Of a stretch of DNA of 64,000 nucleotides, positions 1-10,215 are shown piece by piece. The position numbers were made by a program, and so were the translations under genes. The stretch comes from Selaginella moellendorffii (lineage: Eukaryota > Streptophyta > Lycopodiopsida > Selaginellales > Selaginellaceae). Location of the stretch: positions 11,804-75,803 of the forward strand of contig NW_003314402.1 of the NCBI RefSeq assembly GCF_000143415.4. Direction: 5' to 3'. Every line of letters begins with the position of its first letter. Positions within the stretch are counted from its first letter, which is position 1. The notes under the pieces were generated by a model. The model was not told the DNA's origin. It did no database searches and saw nothing but the letters and a program-made list of their open reading frames with translations.

Positions 1-419
1 CTTTTTATTCAAAGGAACTTATATGGCGAGTTTTAAACAAGCAGTATTTACATAAGGTTTGTGTTTCTTTTGTTATGAAACACAAAAGAATAACAATGAA
101 ATTATCATGATAGAACACGGGTGGAGAGCTAATAATATACATTTTACTCAATCTTTCACATTCATTATTAACAACTGTATACTAGCTTATGGTATAGGTC
201 GTAAGGTTCTTTTCTTAGATGGTTCTATTTATGTATCTATAAAACTATTAGCAAGAGATGGACTTTCATTTAGGCACCAGGGCCATGAGCTTGATTTGTA
301 GAGTTACTGGTTTTGGCTGTCTATCAAAACCCTGGCCCTAACAACAAGCATAAGGACTACTTGTAAAGTGCATCCCTTGTCTTTCAACTTATTCTAAGTG
401 TAAATGTAGAGGTGGTGTG
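1..419. other. No gene recognised
   Basis: This is AT-rich sequence upstream of the first LTR element. The longest open frame, about 80 codons, has no ATG at its start and no recognisable protein. The last five bases, 415-419, are the left target-site copy of the retroelement. Confidence 0.6.
415..419. repeat. Target-site duplication, left copy (GTGTG)
   Basis: Five bases directly before the 5' LTR, identical to 6591-6595 after the 3' LTR. This marks the insertion boundaries of the first element. Confidence 0.85.
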
Positions 420-885
420 TGTCGAGGGCCAGAGCCAGCTCAAGAATAAGACTTGGTCCAAGTCGGGGTTTTTTCCTTCTTTTTGGTTATAGTGGGGGGA
501 ATAAGGGAATATTCTGCTGAAAACAGGGTGCGTCCCTTGGTGCCAAAGGTTGACGATAGGGGGGATGGCCAATTTCCAGGCATAGGATGTGTGTAGAGGG
601 GGAGGGAGTGAAATAAAGAGAAGGTCTTGGAAGGATGCCTCGTCCAACAGCCTTGGAGTGCGTGGAGCGGAGGTTGGCAGTGCAGCGGCGACTACGGTTG
701 TTCGAGGAGCGTATCACAGCGAGAATCGCTCAAGATCAACCAATCTGTGTGAGTTGTCCGACTTGTGGGCAGCCCTGGGTTAGGATGTTGGCAGAGGTTC
801 TAGCAGAGGTCGCTGACGAGGCTAGAGACGAGGCTAGGCAGCAGTGATTCTCCACGTCGCTGGTGTGTTGTCGCGAGGAGCAACA
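420..885 (+). repeat. 5' LTR of the RT-less Ty3 element (466 bp)
   Basis: It starts TGTCGAGGGCC and ends GAGCAACA. Bases 420-460 match 6311-6351 and 647-885 match 6352-6590 with few differences. Bases 461-646 (186 bp) have no partner in the 3' LTR. The unmatched stretch lies between two GTCCA words (456-460 and 642-646), so it is either a deletion from the 3' LTR or an insertion with a 5-bp duplication in this one. Confidence 0.88.
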
Positions 886-890
886 TCTTT

Positions 891-906
891 TGGTGCACTG
901 CCCGGG
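891..906 (+). promoter_or_regulatory. Probable tRNA primer-binding site
   Basis: Five bases after the 5' LTR a stretch opens with TGG, the complement of a tRNA CCA end, followed by bases that could match an acceptor and T-stem ending ccggg. I could not match it to a particular tRNA. Confidence 0.5.
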
Positions 907-998
907 AAGCGAAGTGAGCGTGGAGATTGTGGTAGAAGGGTGAGCGCCAGGAGAAGCCGGGCTGCCCTCACCAAATCGAGGCCGTTCCTTCTTGGTGT

Positions 999-2906
999 AT
1001 GAGCCAAAGAAGACAAGAGTATTTGGCGAGACTTGTAGAAGCACAAGAGCGAGAGGAAAGACGAACGAAGCAGAGACGTGAGAGAGAGGCGAGAATTCTT
1101 GCGAGAAATCTGCCACTGGTTCATGAGCCTGAGAGTCCAAGAGCGAGGAGTGCAAATCCTCGTCCAAGCAGTCCTGTTAGCGAGCAGGAGAACAATCAGG
1201 AACAAGAAGACGAGTGGCAGGAGTTCCAGTCGTCACCGCCATGACAACAGCCAATAGAGCAGCAACAGCAACCACCAATCCAACAAGTACAACAACCTCG
1301 GCAGCAACAAGCAGGGAATATGGCAACGACAAAAATGAAGTATACCATCTTTAATGGTATGGGAGATCCAGATGCCCACGTGACAGCGTTTGAGAATACG
1401 TCTACAGCAAATGATGAGGCAGATGCAGCAGATCGCAGGAAACTTTTTCCAGCCACGTTACAGGGCGTAGCTGCAGAATGGATGGCTCAAGTTCCAGCAG
1501 CGACAGATTGGGCAGCATTGAGAGCATCCTTTTTGGCTACCTTTCGGCCAGTAGGCTTTTCACAGCGACTCATGAGTGATCTGAGTCATTTTCAACTCTT
1601 GCCTGGCGAGAGTTTACAAAGCTATACATTAAGGTTCAAGGGATTGATCCTCAAGAAGCAGCCACAACCAACAGAAGAAGAGCAAGCACAGTATTACACA
1701 AATGGCTTGCCTCATGCAGTTAGCTTTCATGTCTCGTGCCATAATCCACAAACTTTGGCCGATGCAATTTGTCTGGCGGGAACCTGGGAGCAAGCGCAGC
1801 TCAAGATGAGACACCACTTCAGTAATCTTGGACTGGGAGCTTTCGGCGATGGAATGATGAATTCCATGATGGGAGGACTCGGAAGCACACCGCAACAACC
1901 AATACCTACTGGACAGCAGCTTTTTGGAGTCTTTGGAACAGGTCTTGGGATGATGGACTATAGCCGCCAACAACAGCAACAATGGCAAGCTTCAACAAGT
2001 GCAGTTCCAAATCCAGTGGCAACTACAGTGGACATCCAAGCAGAGATGAAGAAAATAAAGGAAGACATGGTGGAAGCCATGACAAAAAAGATGAGTGACT
2101 TGCAATTGAACTGGGTCAGAGGGGTACAGAGCAGGCCACAGCCCGTGCGGCAGCGAGAAAACATCTGGTGTGTGCGATGCAACAATTATGGACACTACCC
2201 AAATGAGTGTCCACAGCCAGTGGTGAATCGAGAGAAGTGTCAGTATTGCCGGCGAACTAATCATCGCTCAGAGGATTGTTTTTACAAGCCAGGAAATCCA
2301 GCAATCCCTGCAAGTTACATCCAGACTGCGCCATCATCACCACCATCTTTGGCTCGAGCACCGACCTTCTTTCAACGCCCGTTTTCTCCTCCAGTCCAGA
2401 CCATGAGCTACGAGCCAGTGATTCAGGGGTATACGCCAGATATGATTCCAGTATATGCAGCAGCACCAATTCCAGGTGGCCGTGGACGAGGAGCTCCCCG
2501 TAGAGGACCTGTTCAATGCTGGAATTGCGATGAGATGGGCCACATTTCACCAAACTGTCCACATCCCAGGAAGCAGATTGGGTACCAGCCCATATGTGGA
2601 ATCTGTCAGACACAGGGCTTGCACGAGCAGGACAATTGCCCGCATAAGCTCAAGCCAAGCAAGGGGAAGGGGGTTGTAGAAAGCAATGCAATTTTTGTCC
2701 AGCAAGCTGCACCAGAATCTGGAGTTATGACACGGGCACGAAGGCGTCAACAGATGGAGAACTCTATAATTGAGGATGCTGAGGAGAAGGATGACCCAGA
2801 GAAAATTGCAAGAAAGAACCGCAAGGAGAAAAGAGAGAGCAAGCAGCCCAAATCAGATCCACCGGCTACAAATGACCAAGATAAACCAGTCCCTGATTCT
2901 AAATAA
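999..2906 (+). pseudogene. gag of the RT-less Ty3 element, with one in-frame stop
   Basis: This encodes the Gag capsid/nucleocapsid polyprotein. One frame runs from ATG 999 to TAA 2904-2906, broken once by TGA at 1242-1244 (CGA to TGA would explain it). After the stop the frame stays open through a Gln-rich stretch to an ATG at 1320, which begins the longest uninterrupted part (528 aa). The first 81 codons are rich in Arg and Glu. The middle holds a retrotransposon Gag domain (around residues 30-160 of the part from 1320). The C-terminal half has three CCHC zinc knuckles (C-X2-C-X4-H-X4-C): two close together near 2167-2280 and one near 2520-2556. A basic, lysine-rich tail follows. Whether translation starts at 999 or 1320 is inferred; the continuity of frame favours 999. 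Confidence 0.75.
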
Positions 2907-2927
2907 CTACCCCAGCTAGGGCTCTGA

Positions 2928-3332
2928 CAAGGGCCAGGGAGTGCCAAGGCGCTACGTAAAAAGTGGAAACGAGTGCTGAATCTGGAAACGCAGCCGTACA
3001 ATATTCTTCAAGACTTGGATAGTCAACGCCCGAACATCACATTCGCCCAGCTTTTGCAATTGGCTCTAGGCATGAGGAAAGTGTTGGCCGTGGCCATGAA
3101 GGGACATCGAGAAGTACTGGTTAATTCAGCTTGGCCCCTTATCACAGATCTCAGTTCCCCCTGTATAGATGTGGAGACACAAGGCAAGCTAATCTGTCAT
3201 GCTGTGATCGATGGTGGAAGTGGGGTGAATATTTTGCCTGAGGAGACCTGGCGAAAGTTCAATCTTCCAGAACCAGTTCCAGTGCCATTTATGGTTAAAA
3301 TGGCCGACGTGTCCAGCCAAGAGGAATCGTGA
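2928..3332 (+). pseudogene. Protease N-terminal part of pol, frameshifted
   Basis: The frame is the same as gag, after TAA 2904 and a second stop, TGA, at 2925-2927, so pol would need readthrough or its own start; no ATG opens it. It contains a retropepsin-like active-site stretch around 3208-3246 with D-G-G-S where many retropepsins have D-T/S-G-A/S. The frame ends at 3330-3332, exactly where the family sequence should continue into the protease flap region. That continuation lies in another frame from 3329 on, so a small indel near 3318-3330 has broken the protein. Confidence 0.65.
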
Positions 3333-6298
3333 CCGGTGTTCGCACTCAGATTGCTGGTCTAGTTTTCCACATCGATTTCGTGGTTTTGAGGATGAAGGAG
3401 GGCATGTTGGGCTATCCACTGCTGCTCGGACGTCCTTGGCTTCTCCAGGCGGCAGCTGTGCATAATTGGCGTACAGGAATTCTTGCCATTGGCGATGGCA
3501 ATAATCGTGTTAAAGTCCAAGTTCATTTTCGCCCTAGGGCACGGCGAGTACTTGGGGCAGAACAGGAGGATGAAGACAGCTCTGATACATCCAATTCTAG
3601 TAGCCAGACAAACAGTGAGGACGATGAGGAGGATAGCAGCAACACAGCCAGTTGTGAGGAGCTAGAAATGGTGGATGTGGCTGCTATCACCAAGAATTCC
3701 TGGGGTAAGCCTCTTTCAGCATGCAACACTGAGGAGCTTGAGAGCTGGCTGTGGGGAAAGGATGGAGAGTTGCCTTTCGGTAGCGTACAGGTGGTGGAAG
3801 AAGAGACTGGTGCCAGACAGTGGCGAGGACGGAGCCCTTTTCCTCGCTACATCGCTACGGTGCTACACGAGAAGTGGATGGACGGCATTTTGAATCCTGA
3901 TGTGAGGAACAATTTTTTGAGCGAGGAACTAGTTGCCACTTGCCAGCTCGAAGCTATTCCAGTGGAGCAGCCATGTTGGGCTATGCGAGCAGGGGAGCTG
4001 AAGCGGATAGTATATAGAGTTCCAGGTTTGACGATCAAGATACCAGAATTTCCAGTCGACTTGGATTTTCTGGTGGCACCTTGGAAAATGGACAACTATA
4101 TCCTGCTGGGACGAGATTTCTTAAAGGCAGTAAGAGTGTCTCATCAGTGGAATGATCCGCTTCACTTGTGGATTCCAAATCCACATGGCAATGACAGAGT
4201 GCAGATTGGCATGGAAGAAGGGGACGAGCCCAGAGAGCAAGTTTTTATCACGGTGTTGGAATCAAGAGCTGAAAATCAAGCTGTGCCAATGCCAGTGGTG
4301 TTCCAGACAGTGGAAAGTTCTGAGGCCTGGATGGGAGGAACCAAAGCGATGCATCTTACAGCATCTTTGGAGAATGTGGAACTCACAGCAATGGTGGATC
4401 TAGGAGCACTTGGCAACTTTTTGACAAAAGATGGAGCAGCTCGAGCAAGCTTGGCGATTACAGCTCTTCCTGAGCATTACATTGCCGTTTGTGCTGATGG
4501 TGGAGTTTTTCCAGTGCTGGGTCTCGTGAGTTCCAACATGGTGATTGGTGAGGGAGACTTTCATGAGGTGCCTTTTTATGTGATCGAGGGCACTGTGACT
4601 AGCGTACCAGTTACTTTGGGAGCAGCTTGGCTTTTCCAGGTACAGGCTAGTCACGACTATGTGACTGGTACTCTGGTGGTGGAAGATGATAATCATCGAT
4701 ATCGGACAATCATCTTGTCTGATATCAGTGCGTTTGATTATCACTTTTCTTACATGCTGAAAGTCGAGAAGGCTTCAAGGTTAAAAAGCAAGAAAGTGAC
4801 AGCATGCAAGGATCGTAGTATGCTCAAGTCATCACCAACTCAGCTAATTGAGATCGGGAATGGACCTCAAGATCTAGCTGGTCATCAACTTTCCGTGGAC
4901 ATGGTGCCAACAGCTGATTTGGAAGCAGGAAATTATCCCAGCTATTTTTTTAAGGAGCAGGTTGCTGATCTTCCACTCAAGGAGACTTCCGCTCGTTCTC
5001 AAGTCGATTCAGATTATTTTGGAAGGGCACCCCAGACACAGGCTGTGTTTATGGAGCAGGTTGGTGACGAGCGACGTGAGTTACTGGTGGGACACCAACT
5101 CACCAAGGAGGAGGTGGAAGCTTATCGTCAACTATTTTTGGAGTTTCGAGATGGTGTTCTGAGGCACTGCATTCTTCCTCATGAGGTGCAGCAGGTGATT
5201 GGCTCTTGCCATGATTCTCCCTACGGTGGGCATTATGCAGCAGCAGCGACTATACGGCTTGTGCTCCAAACTGGTTATTGGTGGCCAACGCTCCAGCAGG
5301 ATGTGGCAAAATTTGTGAGAAGTTGTGATCCATGCCAGCGTGTTGGGCGTCCTACTCGACGAGATGCAATGCCGTTACATCCGATTATTCCAGCTCTACC
5401 TTTTGAGAAGTGGGGAATCGACTTCATGGGGCCGTTCAAGCCTACGCGACATCGCCGGAATCGTTATATCTTGGTCTGCACAGACTATGTGACCAAGTGG
5501 GTGGAAGCTGAGGCTTTTACTGAGGACACGACAGAGAAGGTAGCAGGATTCCTCTACAAGAATATCATCACGCGTTTCGGATGCCCACTTGAGCTTGTGA
5601 GTGATCGAGGTACGCATTTTATTAATGCGGTCATTGCAGCTCTCACAACCAAGTATGGCATTTCCCATCGACGTTCAACACCATATCATCCAAGAGCAAA
5701 CGGCCAAGTTGAGAGAACCAATAAGACACTATGCGACACCATGACTAAGCTTTGCAATGCAAGTGCTAGCGACTGGGATACCAAGCTTCTTGATGCGCTA
5801 TGGGCTTACAGGGTTGCCTACAAGGTAACTACACGGTTCTCACCATTTCAATTGGTTTATGGCCAGGAGGCAATCCTTCCTCTCGAGCTGGAAGTTCCTT
5901 CTTTGCAGACAGCGGTAGCTCACAATTATGACTGGGATGGAGCTGTTCAGCAGCGGCTGGAGCAGTTGGAGAAGCTGGATGAGACTCGCCTCCTTGCTTT
6001 CCAAGCCCGTGAAGTTCTCCAACGTCAACGCAAGAAGTGGTATGATCATCATTTACGGGCTAAGAGTTTTCAGGAAGGAGATCTCGTGCTGCTATATGAG
6101 AGCAAGTACTGGAAGCGTCCGGGAAAGCTTAAGATCCGCTGGATTGGGCCTTATCGCATGAAGGCTGTGAATATCAATGGCTCAGTCAAGCTGGAGGATT
6201 TTGCTGGTAATCCTTTGCCCACACCGGTGAACGGAGCTCGACTGCGGTGCTACCAAGTTCCATCTGGAGAGGAGTGCTCTGGGGACGGAGCACAATAG
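3329..6298 (+). CDS. pol remainder: protease-like segments and integrase, no RT/RNase H
   Basis: The open frame has 989 codons; it continues the previous frame after a shift and has no ATG at its upstream edge. Residues 1-60 hold a protease C-terminal segment with an LLGRPWL motif. An acidic Ser/Asp/Glu-rich linker follows. A second protease-like C-terminal segment (LLGRDFL) lies near residue 270, and a third protease-like unit with D-L-G-A for the active site near residues 350-460. The segment near 590-606 resembles the approach to an RT domain but leads at once into the integrase zinc-binding domain (H2C2, about 625-670). The integrase core (about 690-830) has all three acidic residues: Asp in GIDF, Asp in SDRG and Glu in QVERTN. 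There is no YxDD motif and no RNase H. There is no chromodomain at the C-terminus. Confidence 0.85.
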   Translation: MTGVRTQIAGLVFHIDFVVLRMKEGMLGYPLLLGRPWLLQAAAVHNWRTGILAIGDGNNRVKVQVHFRPRARRVLGAEQEDEDSSDTSNSSSQTNSEDDEEDSSNTASCEELEMVDVAAITKNSWGKPLSACNTEELESWLWGKDGELPFGSVQVVEEETGARQWRGRSPFPRYIATVLHEKWMDGILNPDVRNNFLSEELVATCQLEAIPVEQPCWAMRAGELKRIVYRVPGLTIKIPEFPVDLDFLVAPWKMDNYILLGRDFLKAVRVSHQWNDPLHLWIPNPHGNDRVQIGMEEGDEPREQVFITVLESRAENQAVPMPVVFQTVESSEAWMGGTKAMHLTASLENVELTAMVDLGALGNFLTKDGAARASLAITALPEHYIAVCADGGVFPVLGLVSSNMVIGEGDFHEVPFYVIEGTVTSVPVTLGAAWLFQVQASHDYVTGTLVVEDDNHRYRTIILSDISAFDYHFSYMLKVEKASRLKSKKVTACKDRSMLKSSPTQLIEIGNGPQDLAGHQLSVDMVPTADLEAGNYPSYFFKEQVADLPLKETSARSQVDSDYFGRAPQTQAVFMEQVGDERRELLVGHQLTKEEVEAYRQLFLEFRDGVLRHCILPHEVQQVIGSCHDSPYGGHYAAAATIRLVLQTGYWWPTLQQDVAKFVRSCDPCQRVGRPTRRDAMPLHPIIPALPFEKWGIDFMGPFKPTRHRRNRYILVCTDYVTKWVEAEAFTEDTTEKVAGFLYKNIITRFGCPLELVSDRGTHFINAVIAALTTKYGISHRRSTPYHPRANGQVERTNKTLCDTMTKLCNASASDWDTKLLDALWAYRVAYKVTTRFSPFQLVYGQEAILPLELEVPSLQTAVAHNYDWDGAVQQRLEQLEKLDETRLLAFQAREVLQRQRKKWYDHHLRAKSFQEGDLVLLYESKYWKRPGKLKIRWIGPYRMKAVNINGSVKLEDFAGNPLPTPVNGARLRCYQVPSGEECSGDGAQ

Positions 6299-6310
6299 TC
6301 GCCGGGGTGA

Positions 6311-6590
6311 TGTCGAGGGCCAGAGCCAGCTCAAGAATAAGACTTGGTCCAACAGCCTTGGAGCACGTGGAGCAGAGGTTGGCAGTGCAGCGGCGACTAT
6401 GGTTGTTCGAGGAGCGTATCACAGCGAGAATCGCTCAAGATCAACCAATCTGTGTGAGTTGTCCGACTTGTGGGCAGCCTTGGGTTAGGATGTTGGCAGA
6501 GGTTCTAGCAGAGGTCGCTGACGAGGCTAGAGACGAGGCTAGGCAGCAGTGATTCTCCACGTCGCTGGTGTGTTGTCGCGAGGAGCAACA
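6311..6590 (+). repeat. 3' LTR of the RT-less Ty3 element (280 bp)
   Basis: It has the same ends as the 5' LTR but lacks the 186 bp found there at 461-646. The join lies at a GTCCA word (6347-6351). The short purine-rich stretch just before it (6303-6310) is a weak candidate polypurine tract. Confidence 0.88.
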
Positions 6591-6595
6591 GTGTG
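6591..6595. repeat. Target-site duplication, right copy (GTGTG)
   Basis: Identical to 415-419; marks the right boundary of the first element. Confidence 0.85.
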
Positions 6596-7309
6596 CTAAA
6601 AGTGAGCTTACTTCAAAGAAAATAATGCATTTTTCTTAATGATATTTTAGAGACTACCTTACATAATGCAATATAATAGTAGAGATATATAAAATGATTT
6701 TCCAGATTTACAACAAAGATGTTAGATGTATAGTTAATTTACATTAAATCTAGAACTGATGTATACCTTAGATGATGGAAAATCATACCATACAATCTAA
6801 ATCATATTTAGAAGCTATATCCCAAAACTTTAAACTAATTAAGAAAGAGGGTGCACTCTTATTAAACTTCAATATACTTTCTATAAATACTTAATGATAT
6901 ACATTTTTAGGGAAATATTTAGTTTGTACAATAACTATATACTTTATCTAGTTAATTTAGTATATTTTATATAGATAATTTAATAGTTTCCAATATAATA
7001 AAACTGCTAATCCGTGGCATTTTTTGGGATGCCAAGAACATCATTTTAGCATTATGTATGTATAATATACAAAGAAAATTATTACACAATATTATATTGA
7101 AGATTATTATATTATATTTCTAAAAAATAAAAAATTAGAAAACATATACTAGTAAACTATGATTAATAAAAATTAATAATATTATAATTTATGAACAGGT
7201 AAAATTTAAAGCTAAAAATATTATAGTATTATGATAGATTCTAGAAACAGTTTCAAGTATAGCCACTATTTAAAATGTAGTATTTTACAAATGGAGTGAT
7301 ATTAAAAAT

Positions 7310-7369
<60 letters not shown>

Positions 7370-7417
7370 CACACACATATATAATATATATAGGTTTTAT
7401 TGCTTTATTTATAAAAA
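6596..7417. other. AT-rich spacer, no gene
   Basis: Strongly AT-rich DNA between the first element and the lectin gene. No open frame of note on either strand. It contains the AT dinucleotide run listed separately. Confidence 0.7.
7314..7367. repeat. (AT)n microsatellite
   Basis: About 27 uninterrupted AT units end 50 bp before the start codon of the lectin gene. Its position so close upstream means it could affect the promoter; that is inference. Confidence 0.95.
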
Positions 7418-8284
7418 ATGATCACTACTACAGATGTGTATCATGTTGTATATTTTGCATATCAAGGAGCTCTAACAGCAATGAATGTAAATCCTGCTAT
7501 TATTGTTGGCGCTCTTATAAGTTTCATTACAATTGCACTTCCATCAGGAAGACACACACCAATAGAATCTACTCCAACAATGCCCATGAGAATAGCAGGG
7601 ACGGCAGGATTAACAGTTAATTTAAATGTTTTTATATTTTCAAGTTTTATAGATTGTGGTGTAGATTCTCAAGGTAGACAATTAGTTGAAAATGATAGAG
7701 TAGTGGATGTACTTACAAGAGCTAGTAGAGAAATTATCCCAATTATTTTGAGCAATAATGCAGCACATTTTTTAGCAGTTATTTTTGATCCAGAGGTTGG
7801 AGTATTTGGTTTATTATATAGTATAAGAGGTTATATCCCAAAATCTCCATCTAGTACTGCACTATTAGCAAAAGTTTCTTACTTTTGTAACCCACTGAAT
7901 ACTAGACTTATAAGTGGGTATAAGAACATGCCATTGGCAACATTAAAAATTGGACAAGAATTAATTGATTTTCCAAAAGGTTTTACAATAATAATGCAAT
8001 ATGATTGTAATGTTGTATTTTATATTGCTATTAATGCCTTTTGGAGTACAAAAACATATGGGAAAAGTTTTGATTGTAACTTGAGAATGCAAGAAGATGG
8101 TAATCTTGTTCTATATGGAGCTTTTGATATAAATAATTACTGGTCCAGTGGAAGTTATTGTAAAAGTTATAATTGTGTTATGCTATCAATATTTCATGTT
8201 CAAAAGGATTGCAATTTATTAATTTCTAAGGATGGAACTCCAAATATACCAACGTGGCAAAGTGGTTTAACTTGTAAATTGTAA
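7418..8284 (+). CDS. GNA-type (bulb-type) mannose-binding lectin domain protein with unknown N-terminal domain
   Basis: A single uninterrupted frame of 288 aa starts at ATG 7418 after an A-rich leader. The C-terminal third is a B-lectin (GNA-related) domain. The sugar-binding motif Q-x-D-x-N-x-V-x-Y is complete at residues 194-202 and 225-233; a third copy at 262-270 ends in Ser instead of Tyr and is degenerate. Such domains bind mannose and often act in defence. Residues 1-170 are moderately hydrophobic (stretch at about 24-42) and I do not recognise them. There is no clear cleavable signal peptide. Base use is very AT-rich, with A or T at most third positions, unlike the other genes in this window, and there is no intron. 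Old transfer, or residence in AT-rich DNA, could explain this. The lectin call is firm; the role is not. Confidence 0.8.
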   Translation: MITTTDVYHVVYFAYQGALTAMNVNPAIIVGALISFITIALPSGRHTPIESTPTMPMRIAGTAGLTVNLNVFIFSSFIDCGVDSQGRQLVENDRVVDVLTRASREIIPIILSNNAAHFLAVIFDPEVGVFGLLYSIRGYIPKSPSSTALLAKVSYFCNPLNTRLISGYKNMPLATLKIGQELIDFPKGFTIIMQYDCNVVFYIAINAFWSTKTYGKSFDCNLRMQEDGNLVLYGAFDINNYWSSGSYCKSYNCVMLSIFHVQKDCNLLISKDGTPNIPTWQSGLTCKL

Positions 8285-9930
8285 TTTTCAATTAAAATAT
8301 AGCTAACTAGACTTATTCATTTATTATTAAGTTTTTAATATTTGATACAAGAATATGAATAAACACAATAAAATTTAACAATTTTAAAATATCTTTTTAT
8401 AATTTAATTTTTTAAGATAAATCAATGTTCTTAAAATAAAGTCCTAGTCCTTAATTCCTAAAATAGAGTTGAATGGCCAAAAGTTTAATGAGCATAACAT
8501 ATTTGAGCCAAAAGCTTCGTCTTGAAAAGTTGAGAGTAGGTATGGAATTCCCAAAGAAGCACTCAAGGAATGAACACAAAATAATTGATAAGTCTCTAGA
8601 AAAAAATAAGGAATGATTAACATATAGCAAATGTTGTGATATATGAAAATGTCGAGACAAAAGTCCTAGAACCCAAGGACTTGAAGTCAATATAGTTTTG
8701 ATACTGCTATTTAGCAAGTACCCTAATTGGGATGAAGACCCATAGAGAATGGACTCTTCCAAAGGGTTAAATGTGTAATTAAATAATTAAATTAGAATGA
8801 AAAATTTAATCACTTACATTTGGTTTTAAAGTTGTTTCTTAGTCTAACTTTTATTAGGGGTTAAATATATTATCACTTAATATTGACATTTAAAGGTCCT
8901 AGAAATGATGCTATACTTAAGAAGTAGGATGTCATGATAGCATGACTCTTTATTTTGGTTCATAGGTGAACTTGAAGCAAGTGTGATAGATAAAAAAGGG
9001 GTCAATAAAAGAACAACTTTGGGATCTTGCGAAATATAAATGTTTTTCTTTAGAGAATTGAGGATATAATCTATATTAAAGTTAAGTTTTGCAAATTTGG
9101 CTTTAATGTAGTTGTGGTAGATAACTATGGACTTGAAGAAAAAAGACTTCTAGACAATAAAGAAACCATAGGATGGAAGGTAAAATTATTTTGTGTGTGA
9201 GAGTTTCTTGGCTCTTGAAGCAAGGGAAAAAGCTCAAGGTTAGGTAACAAAGAAGGGTCTTGAACAAGAGACAACACACTCATGGATAGTTTAGAAAGTG
9301 TGGTAGTGTGGAGGAAGGCATGAAGCTAAATACTTACTCTCATGATGTTTTTAAGCATAATAGATTATTTTAGATCCCTAGAATATTCTTCTCCTTATAT
9401 ATTAGTCCATGGGAGGCTTGAGTTCAGGATTTCACCCCATTTCCTTTGTGCTTAAGCTCTTTGGTGTCACAAGCATATGCATGAGTGTGCAGAGCTGTGA
9501 TTGGGGTTAAGAGATGCCTTAACAATTGGTGAGCTTATTCCAAATTGTAACATAAATGATTTTCACGTTATACCTTATAGTGATTTACCATAGAATACCA
9601 TGGAGTAGAACCTAACCTTTAGACACATGTGCCAAGGGCAATAGAGTGGGACACAAGTTTTAAGGTCTTGAGCCACTAAATGAGAGAATGAAACCCAACT
9701 CCTAAGTATATAGCCAAGGAGTGAAGGATCAAAAGTATGGAACAACTCATAAATGTTCAACCAAAGAGCGTAAGACTAAGAGTAAGGAGTAACTCCTTAG
9801 CATATAGCTAAAGAGCAAAGGGACAGGAACACAAAGTGACATTAGAACAGTCTTAACATCTCAATGCAAAGACCAATACACAAAATGGAGCTCAATAAAA
9901 TGTAGCATTATTTCAATATACAAATGGCAT

Positions 9931-10215
9931 AATGCAAGGATATGGGTACTTCACCAGTTAGTATAGCATGAAGCAACTTTAGGCTTTCACTTCAATCTCA
10001 AGAGTTAGTCTTTGGTCTTTGGGATAAACTCAAAAACTTATTAAATATTGAATGGCACTAAATTGTAAATTTGGATGTGAGAATAACACTTATGAGCACT
10101 AACTCCATATATTCAACCATTCCATGCAAAATAGTGTTGGACAAATTTTAGCACAATTTCAACATACCTATAGTTTAATGCAAGGAGATGGGTACCCCAT
10201 TGACTAGTATAGGAT
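9931..10215. repeat. Diverged direct repeat, about 246 bp apart
   Basis: A stretch of about 40 bp beginning AATGCAAGG, followed by ATGGGTAC and TAG/AGGATGAAGC-like words, occurs at 9931 and again at 10177 with substitutions. It looks like an old tandem duplication. Confidence 0.5.

Larger units (their letters stand above)
420..6590 (+). mobile_element. Ty3/Gypsy-type LTR retrotransposon lacking reverse transcriptase
   Basis: The element is bounded by related LTRs that start TGTCGAGGGCC and end GAGCAACA, with an exact 5-bp target duplication GTGTG outside them (415-419 and 6591-6595). Between the LTRs are a probable primer-binding site, a gag with three zinc knuckles, protease-like segments and an integrase with its zinc-binding and DDE core domains. 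No reverse transcriptase or RNase H can be found: the long pol frame runs straight from a segment resembling the approach to RT into the segment just before the integrase zinc finger, near 5140-5156. As it stands the copy could not copy itself without a helper. An in-frame stop in gag and a frameshift in the protease part show further decay. Confidence 0.9.

Noticed and set aside
461-641. An intron in the LTR transcript explaining the LTR difference
   Set aside because: The 3' LTR keeps GTCCA and ACAG at the join, which splicing from a GT to that AG would remove.
8451-8762. 104-codon minus-strand frame
   Set aside because: It lies in AT-rich DNA and has no recognisable domain, start context or splice partners.
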